Shown here: in pieces, positions 17,059 to 26,589 of the stretch
Layout: each line of letters begins with the position of its first letter
Numbering within the stretch: position 1 is the stretch's first letter
DNA from: Marininema halotolerans
GTDB taxonomy: Bacteria; Bacillota; Bacilli; Thermoactinomycetales; DSM-45169
Reading direction: 5' to 3'
Length of the DNA: 64,000 nucleotides
Assembly (NCBI RefSeq): GCF_900116235.1
Contig: NZ_FPAA01000002.1
Coordinates: 1 to 64,000 of the forward strand
Made by a program: the position numbers and the translations under genes
The notes under the pieces: generated by a model
Told to the model about the DNA's origin: nothing
Databases searched by the model: none
What the model saw: only the letters and a program-made list of their open reading frames with translations

Positions 17059-18015
17059 TTAAAGGTTTTGGCTCCAATCAATGGTCGCAGAACCTTCTAG
17101 AAACTTCTCTGTATCCATCGCAGCCATACAACCTGTTCCAGCTGCTGTAATTGCTTGCCGGTAGGTATGATCCTGTACATCCCCACAAGCAAATACTCCC
17201 TCAATACTGGTTTTCGTCGTTCCAGGCTCGACATCAATGTAACCCAGTTCATCGGTGTTTAATTGACCGTCTAAAAACTTCGTATTGGGGTGATGACCAA
17301 TCGCAACGAAGATGCCATCCACTTCAATGAGCTCTTCTTCGTCCGTTTGGCTATTTTTCACTTTCAGTCCTTTAACGCCGCCCTCTTCCTTTTTCACGAC
17401 TTCAACTGGGGAGCGATTCAAGGCCCATTTAATCTTGTCATTTTCCCGGGCACGATCCTGCATAATCTTAGAAGCACGCAGTTCCTCACGGCGGTGAACA
17501 ACTGTCACTTCTGAGGCAAATTTCGTCAGGAAAGTCGCCTCTTCCATCGCAGAATCTCCACCCCCTACGATGGCAATCTTTTTACCGCGGTAGAAGAATC
17601 CATCGCACGTTGCACAGGTGGAAACACCTTGACCCATGTTCTCTTTCTCACCAGGAATTCCTAATAGCTTTGCAGATGCCCCAGTAGAGATCACAAGGGC
17701 CTCCGTCTTTACCTCACCTAGGCTATCCACCGAAAGGGTAAAGGGCCGCTTTGAAAGATCCACTTCGGTAACCCAACCGCGTTTAAATTCTGCACCAAAA
17801 CGTTCCGCTTGCTTTCGCATGTTATCCATCAATTCCGGTCCCATAATTCCGTCTGGAAATCCCGGAAAATTTTCGACATCCGTTGTTGTTGTCAATTGGC
17901 CACCCGGTTCAGGTCCTTCAATTACAACCGGAGCCATGTTGGCACGGGCAAGATAGATTGCTGCCGTCAAACCAGCAGGGCCGGTGCCTAAAATAATTAC
18001 CTTATGCATGGTCAC
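17059..18015 (-). CDS. trxB: Thioredoxin-disulfide reductase
   Basis: A 318-residue flavoprotein that passes electrons from NADPH to thioredoxin. It shows the FAD motif [18 protein letters not shown] at the N-terminus, the redox centre [11 protein letters not shown] near residue 136, the NADPH site [13 protein letters not shown] and the C-terminal [24 protein letters not shown] 18015 lies 5 nt after AGGAGG; an in-frame ATG at 18009 has 11-nt spacing and is also possible. Monocistronic with its own terminator. Confidence 0.97.
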   Translation of the reverse strand: MTMHKVIILGTGPAGLTAAIYLARANMAPVVIEGPEPGGQLTTTTDVENFPGFPDGIMGPELMDNMRKQAERFGAEFKRGWVTEVDLSKRPFTLSVDSLGEVKTEALVISTGASAKLLGIPGEKENMGQGVSTCATCDGFFYRGKKIAIVGGGDSAMEEATFLTKFASEVTVVHRREELRASKIMQDRARENDKIKWALNRSPVEVVKKEEGGVKGLKVKNSQTDEEELIEVDGIFVAIGHHPNTKFLDGQLNTDELGYIDVEPGTTKTSIEGVFACGDVQDHTYRQAITAAGTGCMAAMDTEKFLEGSATIDWSQNL

Positions 18016-18255
18016 TATAACCTCCTATTGCCATTTGAACCCTTTCCCCTACAGCATACCCCGAAGGGGTACCAACTGTAAATATCGTGTTCAGAATGGA
18101 TCGCTACATCCATCGTATATCCATTCCATAATGGTTGTCCTTCATCCCTATTACCCGTTAATTAACGTGCACATTCTTCCTAACCATTGCACCCATGTAA
18201 AGACTTTTCCATACCTTACAAGGAAGGATGCCTTGATTTAAGGAGGAGAGAAAGT

Positions 18256-18381
18256 ATGGGCATACCCGGTCTATCGGGGAAAATTTCTGGATTTGGTGCA
18301 TTCCCGTGGATAGTTGCCCTATTCAATGTCTTCTTTATCGCCCTCTCACTATTAACCATTCGTCCACTTGCCATTGTCTAA
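18256..18381 (+). CDS. 41-residue single-pass membrane peptide, unknown
   Basis: A short gene with a textbook ribosome site (AAGGAGGAGAG, 5-nt spacing before ATG 18256) and its own terminator. The peptide starts MGIPGLSGKISGFGAFP and continues with one hydrophobic helix, VALFNVFFIALSLLTI, ending PLAIV. Short Gly/Pro-rich heads on a single helix are seen in small sporulation or stress membrane peptides of Bacillales, but I do not recognise this one. It is convergent with msrA. Confidence 0.7.
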   Translation: MGIPGLSGKISGFGAFPWIVALFNVFFIALSLLTIRPLAIV

Positions 18382-18383
18382 TA

Positions 18384-18426
18384 AAAAAGCAATCCCCGTT
18401 TCATCCAGTGAAGCGGGGATTGCTTT
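18384..18426. terminator. Bidirectional terminator between the 41-residue peptide gene and msrA
   Basis: AAAGCAATCCCCG stem with exact complement, A tract before and T tract after. Confidence 0.88.
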
Positions 18427-18430
18427 GACT

Positions 18431-18901
18431 TCATATCTGACAAGAAGACTGGCCCCGCTTCTGTAGATAGCGTTGGTGATACTCTTCTCCGCGGTAAAAG
18501 GTTTTCGCCTCTTCAATGACGGTTACCACCGGATCTTTCCACCGTCCCGAAGCATTCAACTCTCGCTTTGACTTTTCAGCGATTTCCCTTTGTTCCGGTG
18601 TGTGGTAGAAGATCGCGGAGCGATATTGGCTTCCCATATCAGGGCCTTGCCGATTGAGTGTTGTCGGATTGTGATTTTCCCAGAAGATATCCAGTAACTG
18701 ATCATAGGAAACCTGCGTTGGATCAAATTCGAGGTCAACGACTTCAGCATGTCCCGTCTCATCGGTACAAACCTCTTGATAGGTAGGATTCTCCTTTTGT
18801 CCACCCATATACCCAACCGCCGTGGCTGTAACTCCCTCGATGTTGCGGAATAGTTCTTCCACTCCCCAAAAACAACCAGCTCCAAAAGTAGCCTGTGCCA
18901 T
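18431..18901 (-). CDS. msrA: Peptide-methionine (S)-S-oxide reductase
   Basis: A 156-residue MsrA. The catalytic motif GAGCFWG follows the start, then [29 protein letters not shown] and [21 protein letters not shown], all family signatures. It reduces the S epimer of methionine sulfoxide using thioredoxin; trxB is the neighbouring gene on the same strand. ATG 18901 is chosen with AAGGGG 8 nt upstream over an in-frame GTG three codons earlier. No fused MsrB domain is present. Confidence 0.96.
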   Translation of the reverse strand: MAQATFGAGCFWGVEELFRNIEGVTATAVGYMGGQKENPTYQEVCTDETGHAEVVDLEFDPTQVSYDQLLDIFWENHNPTTLNRQGPDMGSQYRSAIFYHTPEQREIAEKSKRELNASGRWKDPVVTVIEEAKTFYRGEEYHQRYLQKRGQSSCQI

Positions 18902-19037
18902 CCACGCCACCCCTTCCTGCTTTATTATTCTCCATCATATCGAAGCCACGATCAGATAGCAATATACCAACTTAACCAATAGGAATAGTAAAATAACATT
19001 TTTTCTGATCAAAACGAGATTCATCGGGTTCCGCAAT

Positions 19038-19067
19038 TGAAATATTTCATGTACACTGACTACAACG
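19038..19067 (+). promoter_or_regulatory. Candidate promoter of the 19092 gene
   Basis: TTGAAA (19038-19043) and TACAAC (19062-19067) at 18-bp spacing, 24 bp before the start codon. Confidence 0.45.
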
Positions 19068-19091
19068 AATCTTTTTTTGAGGAGGTGGATC

Positions 19092-19358
19092 ATGATGGGA
19101 TCCAAACCATTAGAATTTTCCCAAAGTGAACGTGAATTATTAATGATGAGCCTGGGCTCTCGTGAGGAAAAAATCCTCGATGCAATGGAGGATCGCTTTC
19201 ATGAAATCGTCGGCGAAAAACATGCTCCTCGCGTAGAAAAAATGATGCGAAATTTGTTTAACGACTGGCATAGCCTCAATGAAACACGACAATTAAAAGA
19301 GCGCCTTCACCGTGCGACAAGTGAATCCGAAGGACACATTAAAGCTGTCCCCAAGTAA
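19092..19358 (+). CDS. Small soluble helical protein, unknown
   Basis: An 88-residue protein reading MMGSKPLEFSQSERELLMMS and then a charged region rich in Arg, Glu and Met, predicted mostly helical, with no cysteine, signal or membrane segment. I do not recognise a family. The start follows GAGGAGG by 6 nt. It has its own promoter candidate and a bidirectional terminator, so expression is likely. Confidence 0.65.
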   Translation: MMGSKPLEFSQSERELLMMSLGSREEKILDAMEDRFHEIVGEKHAPRVEKMMRNLFNDWHSLNETRQLKERLHRATSESEGHIKAVPK

Positions 19359-19379
19359 ACCTCTCGCCTACATAAGCGT

Positions 19380-19412
19380 AAAAAAACCGATCAAAATCTG
19401 ATCGGTTTTTTT
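19380..19412. terminator. Bidirectional terminator between the 19092 gene and rbsB
   Basis: AACCGATCA stem with TGATCGGTT, A tract before and T tract after. Confidence 0.88.
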
Positions 19413-19423
19413 ATTTCCTTTTA

Positions 19424-20347
19424 TCATTGTTCTTTTGTAACTAACTTTAGCGGAACCGGATAAAACTTATCTACCTTCTTGCCTTTTGCAGCAAGTGAAG
19501 AGACATCAATGGCCTTTTTCCCAATCACTTCTGGCTTTTGGGCAATCGTTGCTGACAGCGTTCCCTTTTGTACGGCTTTGACAGCATCCGCCGTCGCGTC
19601 AAATCCCACAACGATCATATCCTTCTTCGATGCACGAATCGCCTCTAACGCACCTAAGGCCATTTCATCATTATGAGCGAATACTGCCTTTACACCTTTT
19701 TCTCTTTGCAACAAGTTTTCCATGACAGTTAGACCCTTCGCTCGATCAAAATTAGCCGGTTGGGAAGCGACAATTTTCACCCCATCATGATCCTGAAGGG
19801 CTTCATGAAAGCCCTCTCCGCGATCCCGAGCAGCAGTGGTACCAGGAATCCCTTCAAGCTCAATTACCTTGCCTTTGTCCTCAATCTGACTCAGTAGATA
19901 ATCTCCAGCCATCTTTCCACCCTCAACGTTATCGGAGGCAATATGTGAGAGGGTTTTCCCACCCTCTGCAGCCCGATCAACGGTAATCACAGGAATCTTC
20001 GCTTGATTTGCTGATTGGATCGCAGCGGCAACCGCCTTACTATCTGTTGGGTTAATTAATAGGATATCCACTTTCTTTTGAATCAGATCCTCTACATCAC
20101 TTGCCTGCTTTGCCGTATCATCCTGGGCATCCGCGACGACTAACTCGATCCCCTTCTGTTTCGCTTCTTTTTTTGCTCCATCCCGTAGGCTGACAAAGAA
20201 TGGATTGTTTAATGTGGATAAGGACAACCCTACTTTTAATGGGTGATCGTCTTCCTTCGTTTCGAGTGCTGATTTCGTCGAACAACCGACGACCATGCTA
20301 AACAAAAGCATGGCAACTATTAAAAGAATCCCTTGTCTTCTCATCAT
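19424..20347 (-). CDS. rbsB: D-ribose ABC transporter substrate-binding lipoprotein
   Basis: A 307-residue periplasmic-binding-type lipoprotein with signal and lipobox MVVGC at residues 18-22. The mature part starts VGLSLSTLNNPFFVSLRDGA and carries VITVDRAAEGG and FAHNDEMALGALEAI, matching RbsB. It binds ribose outside the cell and delivers it to RbsAC. It is the last gene of the rbs operon, 76 bp after rbsC. Confidence 0.93.
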   Translation of the reverse strand: MMRRQGILLIVAMLLFSMVVGCSTKSALETKEDDHPLKVGLSLSTLNNPFFVSLRDGAKKEAKQKGIELVVADAQDDTAKQASDVEDLIQKKVDILLINPTDSKAVAAAIQSANQAKIPVITVDRAAEGGKTLSHIASDNVEGGKMAGDYLLSQIEDKGKVIELEGIPGTTAARDRGEGFHEALQDHDGVKIVASQPANFDRAKGLTVMENLLQREKGVKAVFAHNDEMALGALEAIRASKKDMIVVGFDATADAVKAVQKGTLSATIAQKPEVIGKKAIDVSSLAAKGKKVDKFYPVPLKLVTKEQ

Positions 20348-20423
20348 ATCCGCCTCCTAATAAGTTCCGTTCAATCCGGACGGGTGGGAATCTTGTCGCC
20401 TGAAAATCAGGCAATCTCTCAAT

Positions 20424-21356
20424 CTACGATTTCTCAGAGCGATCCACTAATACAGCCAGTAAAATCACAGCTCCTTTTACGACTTGCTGGTAAAAGGTCG
20501 ATACATTTAATAGATTTAACCCATTGTCCAGTACACCGATAATCATTGCACCAATCAACGTACCCGTAATCCACCCCTTTCCTCCAGCTAAGCTTGTCCC
20601 CCCGAGGACAACCGCAGCGATTGCAGACAACTCATACCCTGAACCCATCGTGGGTTGGGCAGAACTCAATCGCGCTGTTAGAATGATCCCTGCCAAGGAA
20701 GCAAAAGCACCACATAGGGTATATGCCATGATTTTCACCCGCGTTGTACGAACACCTGAGAGCAAAGCCGCTTCTTCATTGCCCCCTAACGCATAAATAT
20801 GGCGGCCAAAGGGGGTATTCTTTAAAAGGAAACTCAATAAAAAGAAGAGAACAAGCATCCAAATCACAGGAACAGGCACTTCGAATAAATACCCTTGTCC
20901 TAAGATGACAAAGTCTGGATTATCGCTCAGAAGCGGTCGTCCATCGGTATAGACCAATGTTAATCCCCGATACAATGACAGGGTGGCTAATGTAACAATA
21001 AATGGAGCCACCCTACCGATGGCGATAAACAACCCATTGATGGAACCCATCAGAGCACCTGTACAAATGCCAAGCAGAATGGCTAACCAAGGGGGGAGTC
21101 CCATGCCTACCATACTGGCAGTTAAAACCCCTGCAAGCGCCAATATCGAACCGACAGATAAATCAATCCCACCGGTCAAGATCACCAAGGTCATTCCAAA
21201 GGCTAGCAAAGCATTAATCGAAATTTGTCGAAAAATGTTGAAAATATTCGTTATACTCAGAAAATCTTGGCTAATGATGGCCAGTAGGATTACCATGAGA
21301 AGTAACCCCGCCATCGGACCCAATTTTTGCAGCCCACTAACGTGCATGTTCCGCAC
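20424..21356 (-). CDS. rbsC: Ribose ABC transporter permease
   Basis: A 310-residue BPD_transp_2-type permease with about eight to ten helices. The family segment ALLAFGMTLVILTGGIDLSVGS and the coupling region GGNEEAALLSGVRT are clear. GTG 21354-21356 is preferred because GGAGGG lies 8 nt upstream; it overlaps the end of rbsA by 20 nt. It forms the membrane channel for ribose uptake. Confidence 0.9.
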   Translation of the reverse strand: MRNMHVSGLQKLGPMAGLLLMVILLAIISQDFLSITNIFNIFRQISINALLAFGMTLVILTGGIDLSVGSILALAGVLTASMVGMGLPPWLAILLGICTGALMGSINGLFIAIGRVAPFIVTLATLSLYRGLTLVYTDGRPLLSDNPDFVILGQGYLFEVPVPVIWMLVLFFLLSFLLKNTPFGRHIYALGGNEEAALLSGVRTTRVKIMAYTLCGAFASLAGIILTARLSSAQPTMGSGYELSAIAAVVLGGTSLAGGKGWITGTLIGAMIIGVLDNGLNLLNVSTFYQQVVKGAVILLAVLVDRSEKS

Positions 21357-22866
21357 GTTCAATTCCCTCCGCAAGCAGGCCACCTCCTCCAGCTGCAGCT
21401 TCTAGTACCCTCTGTTCAGTAGCCTCTTTTTGCGTAAACGTAGCGACTTGCTTCCCTTTACGCATCACCATCACCCGATCACTCATTCCGAGTACTTCTG
21501 GTAAATCCGAGGAAATAAGCAAAATCGCAACCCCTTGTGCTGACAACTGATTCATTAATTGATAGATTTCTTGTTTTGCCCCAATGTCAACGCCACGTGT
21601 CGGCTCATCTAAAATAAGTACCTTTGGCGGTTGAACCAACCATTTCCCAATGGCTACTTTCTGTTGATTTCCACCCGATAGAAAAGCAGCTGGTTGATCC
21701 AGGCTAGTCGCCCTGATCCCTAGTTGTTTACTTAACGTAGTCGCTTGCTCTTCTTCCAACTTCTTTGTAATCACACCCATGGTTGTAAAGGCGTTCATTG
21801 CCACAAGGGATAGGTTCTCTTTTACGGATTGAGTAAGAACCAATCCTTTACCCTTTCGGTCTTCTGTAACATAGGCCATTCCTAGACGAACAGCCTCACG
21901 CGGATGACGAAATGTGGCCGGCTTTCCATCCAACCAAATCTCGCCTGCATCCCGCTTACTCACACCAAAAAGCAAATTAGCCAGCTCGGTCCTACCGGCT
22001 CCAATCAGCCCTGCTAATCCAAGCACTTCCCCGGCTTGAATATGAAAGGAAACCCCTTCCACCACTCCGGTCTGCGTTAACCCTTTCACACGCAAGCGAT
22101 CAACGGGTGTCTTCACCGCCGTCTTTTGCGGAAACCGTTCAGCTAGATCTCTCCCTACCATCATTTGCACAACGTGATCCAAAGCAATTTCGTGGGTAGG
22201 ATGTGTAGCGATGATCTCCCCATTACGTAATACCGTGATGCGATCACTTAATTCTTGTACCTCTTCTAATCGATGGGAAATATAAATCATCCCTACCCCT
22301 TTCCCACGTAATGCCCGTAGCGTTGCAAAAAGAGAGCGGACCTCTAAGGGCGTCAGTGCAGCGGTGGGTTCATCTAAAATGAGAATCTTCGCTTGTAAAG
22401 AAAGCGCTTTTGCAATCTCCACCAGCTGTTGTTGTCCGACTGATAACCCACCGACCTTACAAAATGGGTCTTTATTCAGTCCGACTTTCTTTAGCCAATG
22501 GCGCGCTTCCTCCTTCATTTTTCGCCAACGAATCCATCCAAATCCAAAGGAATGTTCACGACCAAGAAAGAGATTTTCACAGATACTCAGTTGCGGGACA
22601 AGATGCAACTCTTGATGGATCACACCAATCCCCGCTTTCATCGCTGCACGCGGGGATTGGAAGGTCACCTCTTTATCGTCGATCAAAATCTTCCCCTGAT
22701 CGGCGGGAAAACCCCCACTTAAAATCTTGATCAGCGTCGATTTCCCTGCTCCATTTTCGCCAAGTAGGGCATGAATTTCCCCCGCTTCCAACGTAAACCG
22801 AACCTGTTTAAGAACCTGAACATGGGCAAAGGACTTTTCAATCCCCGACATCTGTAACAGAGTCAT
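21337..22866 (-). CDS. rbsA: Ribose ABC transporter, double ATP-binding protein
   Basis: A 509-residue sugar-type ATPase with two ABC domains. Domain 1 shows GENGAGKSTLIKILSG, LSVGQQQLVEIAKAL and LILDEPTAALT. Domain 2 has the degenerate Walker A GLIGAGRTEL, then LSGGNQQKVAIGKWL and LILDEPTRGVDIGA. This arrangement is standard for RbsA. It energises ribose import together with RbsC. It overlaps rbsC and lies 12 bp after rbsK. Confidence 0.95.
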   Translation of the reverse strand: MTLLQMSGIEKSFAHVQVLKQVRFTLEAGEIHALLGENGAGKSTLIKILSGGFPADQGKILIDDKEVTFQSPRAAMKAGIGVIHQELHLVPQLSICENLFLGREHSFGFGWIRWRKMKEEARHWLKKVGLNKDPFCKVGGLSVGQQQLVEIAKALSLQAKILILDEPTAALTPLEVRSLFATLRALRGKGVGMIYISHRLEEVQELSDRITVLRNGEIIATHPTHEIALDHVVQMMVGRDLAERFPQKTAVKTPVDRLRVKGLTQTGVVEGVSFHIQAGEVLGLAGLIGAGRTELANLLFGVSKRDAGEIWLDGKPATFRHPREAVRLGMAYVTEDRKGKGLVLTQSVKENLSLVAMNAFTTMGVITKKLEEEQATTLSKQLGIRATSLDQPAAFLSGGNQQKVAIGKWLVQPPKVLILDEPTRGVDIGAKQEIYQLMNQLSAQGVAILLISSDLPEVLGMSDRVMVMRKGKQVATFTQKEATEQRVLEAAAGGGGLLAEGIERAEHAR

Positions 22867-22878
22867 TCACATCCCACC

Positions 22879-23805
22879 TTACCCCTGGGAACCTCTCCCA
22901 TCTACCTCTGAACGGAAGGGCATACCCGCTTGGGCCCCTAAACGTGTGATGGCAATGGCAGAGGTTTTTCCAGCAAAGTCCACCGCTTCCACTAAGGACT
23001 TCCCTTCGCCTAATGCACAAGCTAATCCAGCATTAAAGGCATCCCCCGCACCTGTCGTGTCCACCACATTCTTCACTGGATTGCTTGGCAGGTACATCAC
23101 GGGACTGTCCGGTTCCAAAATCGCCGCCCCGCGTGCGCCCAGGGTGGCTACAACACTCCCCACTCCCATCTGCAACAGCTTTTTCATCGCTGCTTCGATC
23201 CCCACCTCATCCAATGAACACCCACTCAGCCACTGAAGTTCCGTTTCATTGGGAGTAAGAAGGTCGACATGCTTGAATAATTCGGGTGGCAGTTTCTTCG
23301 CAGGGGCAGGGTTGAGAATGACCCTCGTACCTGCTTCCTTTGCTATCTTCGCCGCCAAACATACCGATTCTAATGGAATTTCTAATTGAAGTAGCAGAAC
23401 ATCTGCCGCTTCAATCAACGCTCTCTCCTGCTCCACTTCCTTTGCTCCTAACAATGCATTGGCTCCAGAAATGACGACGATCGCATTATCCCCTTCCGCT
23501 AAAAGAACCGTAGCGACGCCAGTAGAGGTCTCAGGGAAAGTCTGCACTTTCGTGTCGATCCCTTCCTTTGTCAATGTCCCTTGTAGTGTTTCACCAAAGG
23601 AATCGTCCCCAATTGCCCCAATCATCGTGGTCTTTGCTCCCAAGCGGGCGGAAGCAACCGCTTGATTGGCCCCTTTACCTCCAGGAACCATATGCACCTC
23701 ATCTCCTTGAATCGTCTCTCCCATTCGAGGCTGCTTTGGCGCACGCACAACGATGTCCATGTTTAAACTACCCACAACGACTATAGACACTGGAGCCTTC
23801 GTCAA
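22879..23805 (-). CDS. rbsK: Ribokinase
   Basis: A 308-residue PfkB-family kinase that makes ribose 5-phosphate. It shows VVVGSLNMDIVVRAPKQPRMG, the dinucleotide GGKGANQAVASARLG and, near the C-terminus, VVDTTGAGDAFNAGLACAL with the catalytic Asp in GAGD. TTG 23803-23805 is chosen as start. It follows GAGGAGGAG by 6 nt, overlaps the rbsR stop in a TTGA and gives the family length (309 in E. coli). The frame is open further upstream but inside rbsR. Confidence 0.94.
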   Translation of the reverse strand: MTKAPVSIVVVGSLNMDIVVRAPKQPRMGETIQGDEVHMVPGGKGANQAVASARLGAKTTMIGAIGDDSFGETLQGTLTKEGIDTKVQTFPETSTGVATVLLAEGDNAIVVISGANALLGAKEVEQERALIEAADVLLLQLEIPLESVCLAAKIAKEAGTRVILNPAPAKKLPPELFKHVDLLTPNETELQWLSGCSLDEVGIEAAMKKLLQMGVGSVVATLGARGAAILEPDSPVMYLPSNPVKNVVDTTGAGDAFNAGLACALGEGKSLVEAVDFAGKTSAIAITRLGAQAGMPFRSEVDGRGSQG

Positions 23806-24797
23806 CGTTGACTCCTCCTCGTCGATGCCCGTTTCAATAACGTAACCTCCCAATCTCCTGTTGCCGGCTCCATTTCTTCCCCATTAATCTGACGAATCAA
23901 CTGAGAGACTGCTGCTTTTCCGATTTCTTCAATGGGTTGTGCGATGGTGGTTAACTCCGGTTCAGTGAGTGCCGTTACGGAGATGCCATCAAATCCACAT
24001 AATGACACTTGACAGGGGACATCCACACCCGCTCGGTGCAATGCTTTAAGTGCACCCACTGCCATCAGATCATTGCCCGCAAAAATCCCATCCATATCAG
24101 GAAATCGTTCCAGCAATATTTGAGTCGCCTTCATGCCACCGGCTACCGAAAACCCTCCTGGTACAATCCAATTAGGATGAAACCATGGAAGCGATTCTAC
24201 AACTTCGAGGTACCCTCGTTTTCGCTCCACAGCAGGTATCAACTCAGCGGGGCCTGCGATATGAGCAACCCGCTGACAGCCCTCCTCGAGGAGGTGCTGA
24301 ACGGCTATTCGTGCACCGCCTACATTATTTGAACGAATTACCGATGTATCCCCAATGCGCGGTGTTCGATCAAGAAGAACAAAAGGCAGCCCCTGTTCTT
24401 CCATCAAATTCATCTCTCGTTCGCCAAGCGTTCGAGAGACAAAGATAATCCCTGCAACCTCTCGTTTGTGTAGAAGATGAATATAGGTCTTTTCTCTATA
24501 TCCGAAATCATCCGAATTACATAAAATAACAGCGTAATTATTTTCTCTCGCTTTATCCTCGACCGCTCTTGCTAATTCAGCAAAGAAAGGATTGCTGATA
24601 TCAGGAAGGATCATCGCAATCGTCGCTGTATTTGAATAATCATAGCGGGGGATATCGGGATGATAATCCATTTCTTTTATAATGCGTCGTACACGAGCTT
24701 TTATGGTCGATTGAACATATCCAGTCTCGTTAAGAATACGTGATACAGTAGCAACTGATACTCGTGCCCGTTTAGCAACCTCTTGGATCGTAGTCAT
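23802..24797 (-). CDS. rbsR: LacI-family repressor of the ribose operon
   Basis: A 331-residue LacI/GalR regulator. The N-terminal helix-turn-helix reads TTIQEVAKRARVSVATVSRI with hinge helix region IKARVRRIIKEMDYHP. The effector domain shows IAMILPDISNPFFAELARAV and FAGNDLMAVGALKAL. As first gene of rbsRKACB it most likely represses its own operon and responds to ribose. ATG 24797 has AAGAG 8 nt upstream; GTG 24806 is an alternative. Confidence 0.9.
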   Translation of the reverse strand: MTTIQEVAKRARVSVATVSRILNETGYVQSTIKARVRRIIKEMDYHPDIPRYDYSNTATIAMILPDISNPFFAELARAVEDKARENNYAVILCNSDDFGYREKTYIHLLHKREVAGIIFVSRTLGEREMNLMEEQGLPFVLLDRTPRIGDTSVIRSNNVGGARIAVQHLLEEGCQRVAHIAGPAELIPAVERKRGYLEVVESLPWFHPNWIVPGGFSVAGGMKATQILLERFPDMDGIFAGNDLMAVGALKALHRAGVDVPCQVSLCGFDGISVTALTEPELTTIAQPIEEIGKAAVSQLIRQINGEEMEPATGDWEVTLLKRASTRRSQR

Positions 24798-24927
24798 ATC
24801 CACCACTCTTCATATGTAATATTTTCTTGTATCCAGTTTATAAATAGGCTACACTTGGATTCTTTTATATGTCAAGATAAAATGACACAAAGTTCTACCT
24901 TTGAGGGTTTACCAGTCACAAAAACAA

Positions 24928-24941
24928 AAAAACCGCTTTCA
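24928..24941 (-). promoter_or_regulatory. cre-like (CcpA/LacI-family) operator upstream of rbsR
   Basis: On the minus strand TGAAAGCGGTTTTT matches the catabolite-response consensus TGWAANCGNTNWCA at 12 of 14 positions. It lies 131 bp before the rbsR start. A second AAAGCGATTG half-site and an AATCGATT palindrome occur at 25064-25091, nearer the divergent gene. Catabolite control of ribose uptake would be expected. Confidence 0.5.
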
Positions 24942-25128
24942 ATCGACAAAACTTGACAAGTGTTATCGTCAAAAACAACTCATGAGATACACCTCATCCA
25001 ACAAGCTAGATTTTAATAATTATGCATCAATGAACTATTTTTTATCTTTACAAACATTTAATGGTAATCGATTAAAGAGAAAGCGATTGAGAATTCTTTC
25101 ATCGGATATTCTCCGGCAGTTTTGACTT

Positions 25129-25156
25129 TTGACGAACCCTGTCTCTCTGGTAAAAT
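25129..25156 (+). promoter_or_regulatory. Sigma-A type promoter of the DUF2062 gene
   Basis: TTGACG (25129-25134) and TAAAAT (25151-25156) with 16-bp spacing, about 55 bp before the start codon. Confidence 0.6.
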
Positions 25157-25210
25157 AGATAGGACGAAGTTGTCGAACTTACCCCACAGTGAAACGGAAT
25201 GTTGCCTGTG

Positions 25211-25759
25211 ATGCGTCCAAATAAAAAACACTCTTTCTCTCAACGCCTGAAGCGTACTTTTCGTTATCACTTTATCCGGCTTTTCCGTTCTCCAGGAGGA
25301 GCGAAAAAAGTAGCACGGGGCTTCGCAATCGGGTTTGGCTTAGAAATGATCGTTTTATGTACAGCTTCCTTGATCTATCTAATCTTTTATCCGATTGTAC
25401 GCTTATCACGCGCCTCTCTCCCGGCATCGATTATTGGCAATATTATCGGAAAACTTTCTTTCCTCCCGATCCTTCTCTTGCCCTTTGCCAAAATTATTGG
25501 AGGATGGATAAGTCCTGTACAAACCAGTGGCAATAACGTGCAAGAATACTCTCTTTCTGAAATGGCATCCATTTTCACTGGTGATTTTCATATTCTGTAT
25601 AATATTCTCCACAGTGGCCTTCACATTTTAATTGGCATGACCATCTTCGGTCTCATCTTAGGGATTGCTTCCTACTTTGTGATTTACCACTTATATGAGA
25701 AACGGCAAAAAAACCGTACAAAAAAACGCTCGGCTAAACATAGTACTAGCCTCTGCTAG
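25211..25759 (+). CDS. DUF2062 family membrane protein
   Basis: A 182-residue protein with a basic N-terminus (RLKRTFRYHFIRLFRSPGG) and the DUF2062 block ARGFAIGFGLEMIVLC, followed by about three membrane segments and a Lys/Arg-rich tail. Function is unknown for this family; some members are fused to glycosyltransferases. ATG 25211 has GGAA 11 nt upstream; an in-frame ATG at 25199 lacks spacing for a ribosome site. Its terminator follows directly. Confidence 0.75.
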   Translation: MRPNKKHSFSQRLKRTFRYHFIRLFRSPGGAKKVARGFAIGFGLEMIVLCTASLIYLIFYPIVRLSRASLPASIIGNIIGKLSFLPILLLPFAKIIGGWISPVQTSGNNVQEYSLSEMASIFTGDFHILYNILHSGLHILIGMTIFGLILGIASYFVIYHLYEKRQKNRTKKRSAKHSTSLC

Positions 25760-25771
25760 ACTTCATTTATT

Positions 25772-25817
25772 AAAAAAACTTCCTTCTTAAATATCCATTT
25801 AAGAAGGAAGTTTTTTT
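25772..25817 (+). terminator. Strong terminator after the DUF2062 gene
   Basis: AAACTTCCTTCTTAAAT stem with complement, then a run of seven Ts. Confidence 0.9.
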
Positions 25818-26054
25818 GTGCCCAATGACCAAGTCATTGCATCCATCTGCCTACACCCATAAAAACTCATTGAGAAAAAGTTCGTAATCCGTATGAAGTC
25901 TTTCGTTACTGAATACTTTTTATTACATTGAAACCACTTGCTGCCTAGGATATATCGACCCTGTCCAAACTTACAAAAAAATAATCGTCATAACAACACT
26001 GTTGAAAATTCAATTCCACCTCGAAAACTGCATCGACTGATGGGAGGTCATCGA

Positions 26055-26537
26055 TTGTATAACCATCACTATTTTCTACAACTTTCTATACAAATAGCCA
26101 TCGAAAACGTATTACAGGGCCAAGGCGGAGGTCCTTTCGGTGCGCTAATAGTAAAAGATGGGCAAATTGTCAGTACAGGGCGTAACCAGGTCCTCCCAAA
26201 ACATGATCCGACTGCACACGCTGAAATTGAAGTGATTCGAAGAACCGGCAAACGGTTTCATTCACCAAACCTTAACGGCTGCATCCTATATAGCAGTTCC
26301 GAGCCCTGTCCGATGTGTCTAAGTGCAGCCTACTGGGCGAAGATATCGCTGATTGTCTTTGCTACTAACTGCTGGCAGATTGAAACATTTGGCTGGGATG
26401 ATAGATATATCTATAAACAGATGTGCACCCCTCGTCAATATCGCTCGATTCCTAGTAAACAGCTAAATGCGCCTGGCATGTTTACCCCTTTCATTCTGTG
26501 GCGCCAGCTTTACAATGGGGCCAATTACACAAACTAA
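26055..26537 (+). CDS. guaD: Guanine deaminase (cytidine-deaminase-like fold)
   Basis: A 160-residue zinc deaminase. The Zn site is DPTAHAEIEVIRR (His and catalytic Glu) plus SSEPCPMCLSAAYWAKI (two Cys). GGGPFGALIVKDGQIV and GWDDRYIYKQM near residue 118 match GuaD of Bacillus (156 residues), which converts guanine to xanthine. The start is taken as TTG 26055 with GGGAGG 7 nt upstream; the longer frame to 25938 is low-complexity and unlike the family. An NCS2 purine permease lies about 10 kb away at 35587. Confidence 0.87.
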   Translation: MYNHHYFLQLSIQIAIENVLQGQGGGPFGALIVKDGQIVSTGRNQVLPKHDPTAHAEIEVIRRTGKRFHSPNLNGCILYSSSEPCPMCLSAAYWAKISLIVFATNCWQIETFGWDDRYIYKQMCTPRQYRSIPSKQLNAPGMFTPFILWRQLYNGANYTN

Positions 26538-26541
26538 CGAC

Positions 26542-26589
26542 TCCACAATACAAAGAAAGCCCCAATTGGGGCTTTCTTTGTATTGTGGA
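26542..26589. terminator. 48-bp perfect palindrome, bidirectional terminator
   Basis: A perfect inverted repeat centred at 26565/26566 (half site CACAATACAAAGAAAGCCCC) fills the gap between convergent guaD and the peroxiredoxin gene. Confidence 0.9.
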
